DNA from: Microterricola viridarii
Lineage (GTDB): Bacteria > Actinomycetota > Actinomycetes > Actinomycetales > Microbacteriaceae
Reading direction: 5' to 3'
Assembly (NCBI RefSeq): GCF_001542775.1
Contig: NZ_CP014145.1
Span: 1,302,001-1,366,000 of the forward strand
Length of the DNA stretch: 64,000 nucleotides
The notes beneath the pieces were generated by a model, which was given only the letters and a program-made list of their open reading frames with translations, had not been told where the DNA came from and did not search any database. Below, one piece after another: positions 62,343 through 64,000 of this stretch. Within the stretch, counting starts at the first letter, position 1. Each line of letters starts with the position of its first letter. Both the position numbers and the translations under genes were made by a program.

Positions 62343-63115
62343 GTGGCCGCATCACTAAAGCGGGTGCCTCTGGCCTCAGCCCGCCGACGCAGGACGGCCC
62401 GTTCGCCGAGCGTCCACGTCGTCGTGACGGTGAGGTAGAGCGCCGCCGCCAGGGGGACGATCATGGCGAAGAAGACCGTGATGAACGGCAGCCAGCTCAG
62501 CACGCCGCTGATCGCGGCCATGGCGGCCGGAGCCCCGGCCTGGTCCTGCTGCTGCTGCTGCTGCGCGAGCATCACACGGCGCGAGGTGAACGCGACCGCA
62601 GCGATCACGGCGAAGAGCCCGAGGAACACGGCAGCACCCGGCCAGAACGCACCGCCGTTCAGGATGGAGAGGAACGACGTGCCGAGCGGCACGCCGAAGA
62701 ACGTCTCGCCCAGCAGTGCGTTCGGGTGGCCGTTGATCGTCGGGAGGATGAAAAGGCCGTAGACGAGCGAGAGCACCGGTGCTTGCGCCAGGGCCGGCCC
62801 GATGCCGGCGAACGGCGAGGCCTTCTCCTCGGCATACAGCTCCATCGTCGCGCGCTGCAGCTTCTCTGGGTTCTTCTTGTGCCGGCTCTGCAGTTCTCTC
62901 AGCTTGGGCGCGAGGCGTAGCCGTGTCACCTCAGCCCGGGCTTGGGACATGCCGATGGGGATCAGGGCGATGCGCACGAGAACGGTCAGCGCGACGATGG
63001 CGAGTGCCATTGCCTGAGCGCCGGCGAGGGGCGCGAAGAGTGAGGCGAGGCCGTTGACGGCCGTTGAGGCGAGTTCGAGCAGCGCCGCAATGGGCGCGAA
63101 GGAATAGAGGTCCAC
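62336..63115 (-). CDS. YidC/Oxa1-family membrane protein insertase (paralogue)
   Basis: A protein of 259 residues with five transmembrane segments and YidC motifs: IGMSQARAEVTRLRLAPKLRELQ, KASPFAGIGPALAQAPVL and SWLPFITVFFAM. The hydrophilic groove Arg is present in ARAEVTR. It lacks the long periplasmic domain and the extended basic tail of the main YidC. A polyglutamine run (about QQQQQQ) is in the loop before the last helices. GTG 63115 is the start; GACCCT ends 6 nt upstream. Confidence 0.88.
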   Translation of the reverse strand: MDLYSFAPIAALLELASTAVNGLASLFAPLAGAQAMALAIVALTVLVRIALIPIGMSQARAEVTRLRLAPKLRELQSRHKKNPEKLQRATMELYAEEKASPFAGIGPALAQAPVLSLVYGLFILPTINGHPNALLGETFFGVPLGTSFLSILNGGAFWPGAAVFLGLFAVIAAVAFTSRRVMLAQQQQQQDQAGAPAAMAAISGVLSWLPFITVFFAMIVPLAAALYLTVTTTWTLGERAVLRRRAEARGTRFSDAATS

Positions 63116-63205
63116 GATGGGAGGGTCCGATCAGGCAGAGGGATGTGTGGTCACATGTGCGCGACCACGCCCGCCGTCCACGAATCCAACGATTCGGGGT
63201 GCTGA

Positions 63206-63502
63206 CTACGCGGTCGCCTCTGCCCGGGCCGGGGCCCTGGTGCGCGGCCTGCCCGCGGTGTTCGGGTGTTGCGGCTCGATGATGCTGGAGAGCACCTCAC
63301 GGTGTGCCCGGGAACGCGCGCCGACGCGCAACTCCCCCGCGGTGATGCCGACCGCGAGATAGCGGGCCCCGAGCGCGAAGGCCGCAGCGAGCATCACCGC
63401 CGTCGTGAGCAGCGCGGCATCCGGCGGCGTCTGCAGAACGAGCGCGTACGCGACGAACGCGACGGTCAGTGTGACCGCCAGCCGTTCCTGCAGCGCCTTC
63501 AT
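63206..63502 (-). CDS. Small membrane protein (DUF6412-like)
   Basis: A protein of 98 residues with two or three hydrophobic segments (VTLTVAFVAYALVLQTPPDAALLTTAVMLAAAFALG as core) and a basic C-terminus. ATG 63502 lies 7 nt behind TAGGCT (leaderless). It precedes the YidC paralogue on the same strand. Family name is tentative. Confidence 0.62.
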   Translation of the reverse strand: MKALQERLAVTLTVAFVAYALVLQTPPDAALLTTAVMLAAAFALGARYLAVGITAGELRVGARSRAHREVLSSIIEPQHPNTAGRPRTRAPARAEATA

Positions 63503-63536
63503 ACCCGCGAGCCTACTCGCTGACCCGACGAGACGC

Positions 63537-63863
63537 CTACGCGCGCTTGGCCAGCTTCTCGAGCCGTTCGGCGGATGCCGGCATGCCCAGCTCCCCCAAC
63601 GGATCGTGGCGCCCGGGGCTCGGCCGCCGTTCCTCATCGGGGATCGGGCAGTGCACGAGCACGTTCGACGTTGACTCGTCGATCACATGCTCGCGCATCT
63701 GATGCCCGCAGAGCGGGCAGGTGCGCAGGGCTACCGGGATCTCCTCGACCCCGGCGTCAGAGATCGGCGGCGAGCCGATGGCTTTCTCGACCTGCTTGTT
63801 CACTCGTTCAAAGAATCGCACGAAGGCATTTTCTTCAGCCTGCGTGACATTGTCGCGGCTCAT
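63537..63863 (-). CDS. Zinc-ribbon-containing hypothetical protein
   Basis: A protein of 108 residues. A Cys pair CPLCGHQM and a later HCP form a possible zinc-binding site; flanks are charged (ENAFVRFFERVNKQVEKAIG helix). The role is unknown. The start is ATG 63863. It follows the HPr gene on the minus strand. Confidence 0.65.
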   Translation of the reverse strand: MSRDNVTQAEENAFVRFFERVNKQVEKAIGSPPISDAGVEEIPVALRTCPLCGHQMREHVIDESTSNVLVHCPIPDEERRPSPGRHDPLGELGMPASAERLEKLAKRA

Positions 63864-63905
63864 GGCGTCATCCTACGCCCGGCGGCTCGCCTGGCAATAG
63901 TCCCG

Positions 63906-64000
63906 TTAGATCTCGCCGAAGCCAGACTCGATCAGGGCCGCGAGGGCGTCGACCGCATCGGAGCCGGCCGGATCCTCGGTGGAGAGCACCACGGTCGTTC
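63906..64000 (-). CDS. HPr-family phosphocarrier protein, C-terminal fragment
   Basis: The minus-strand frame runs in from the window edge and ends at TAA (63908-63906). The visible peptide TTVVLSTEDPAGSDAVDA then LAALIESGFGEI matches the C-terminus of PTS HPr (ptsH-like). The N-terminal His-15 region is outside the window. HPr transfers phosphate from enzyme I to sugar permeases. Confidence 0.7.
   Translation of the reverse strand, partial: TTVVLSTEDPAGSDAVDALAALIESGFGEI

Overview
The window is GC-rich chromosomal DNA from an actinobacterium, most likely a member of the Microbacteriaceae (order Micrococcales). Pointers to this are the block trmI - FKBP - pafB - pafC - tatA - tatC - helY, the pair lnt - ppm1 followed by rbpA, an imuA'/imuB/dnaE2 mutagenesis set with actinobacterial LexA boxes, a 13E12-type HNH protein, and many genes whose start codon lies about 6 nt behind a TANNNT -10 element (leaderless pattern). 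Species cannot be fixed from sequence alone.

Layout. 1-12,900: partial glycosyltransferase, histidine phosphatase, sirtuin, SPOUT rRNA/tRNA methyltransferase, D,D-carboxypeptidase, SGNH hydrolase, DEAD/DEAH helicase, a trans-sulfuration enzyme divergent from an Lrp/AsnC regulator, metallo-beta-lactamase-fold hydrolase, a ferritin-like/VIT1 fusion, an acetyltransferase and a DUF3097 protein. 13,100-16,900: lower-GC accessory stretch with a DnaQ-BRCT protein, an alpha/beta hydrolase, a frameshifted YcaQ-like gene and a small lipoprotein. 16,900-24,300: SOS mutagenesis genes dnaE2, imuB and imuA', with a slipin gene between imuB and imuA' and two LexA boxes, then a nucleotidyltransferase remnant. 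24,300-28,600: hydrolase, HNH protein with a repeat-derived tail, a three-copy palindromic repeat array, VOC protein, a 49-residue zinc-ribbon protein, and a duplicated tRNA-Leu(GAG) with its terminator. 28,600-47,850: core genes (M20 peptidase, uppP, amidase/TetR pair, PAC2, HAD, trmI, FKBP, pafBC, tatAC, helY, lnt, ppm1, rbpA, GDPD, SPFH/NfeD). 47,900-59,400: accessory genes with two VOC proteins, three DHFR/RibD-like reductases, two acetyltransferases (one a remnant), a truncated PNPOx gene and a HelR-type helicase with a rifamycin-associated-element-like palindrome. 59,400-64,000: UvrA-like ATPase, MarR regulator with an operator at its start, YidC paralogue, two small proteins and the C-terminus of HPr.

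Functional themes. DNA damage: imuA'-imuB-dnaE2 (LexA branch) and pafBC (LexA-independent branch) occur together. RNA polymerase: rbpA and helR both act on polymerase, and helR carries a probable rifamycin-response element. Envelope: uppP, D,D-carboxypeptidase, lnt/ppm1, tatAC and yidC. Three genes (YcaQ-like, helY and the second SPFH gene) each look one C short at a C5 run, which is either shared sequence error or real disruption. No phage, CRISPR array, IS element or replication origin was seen.
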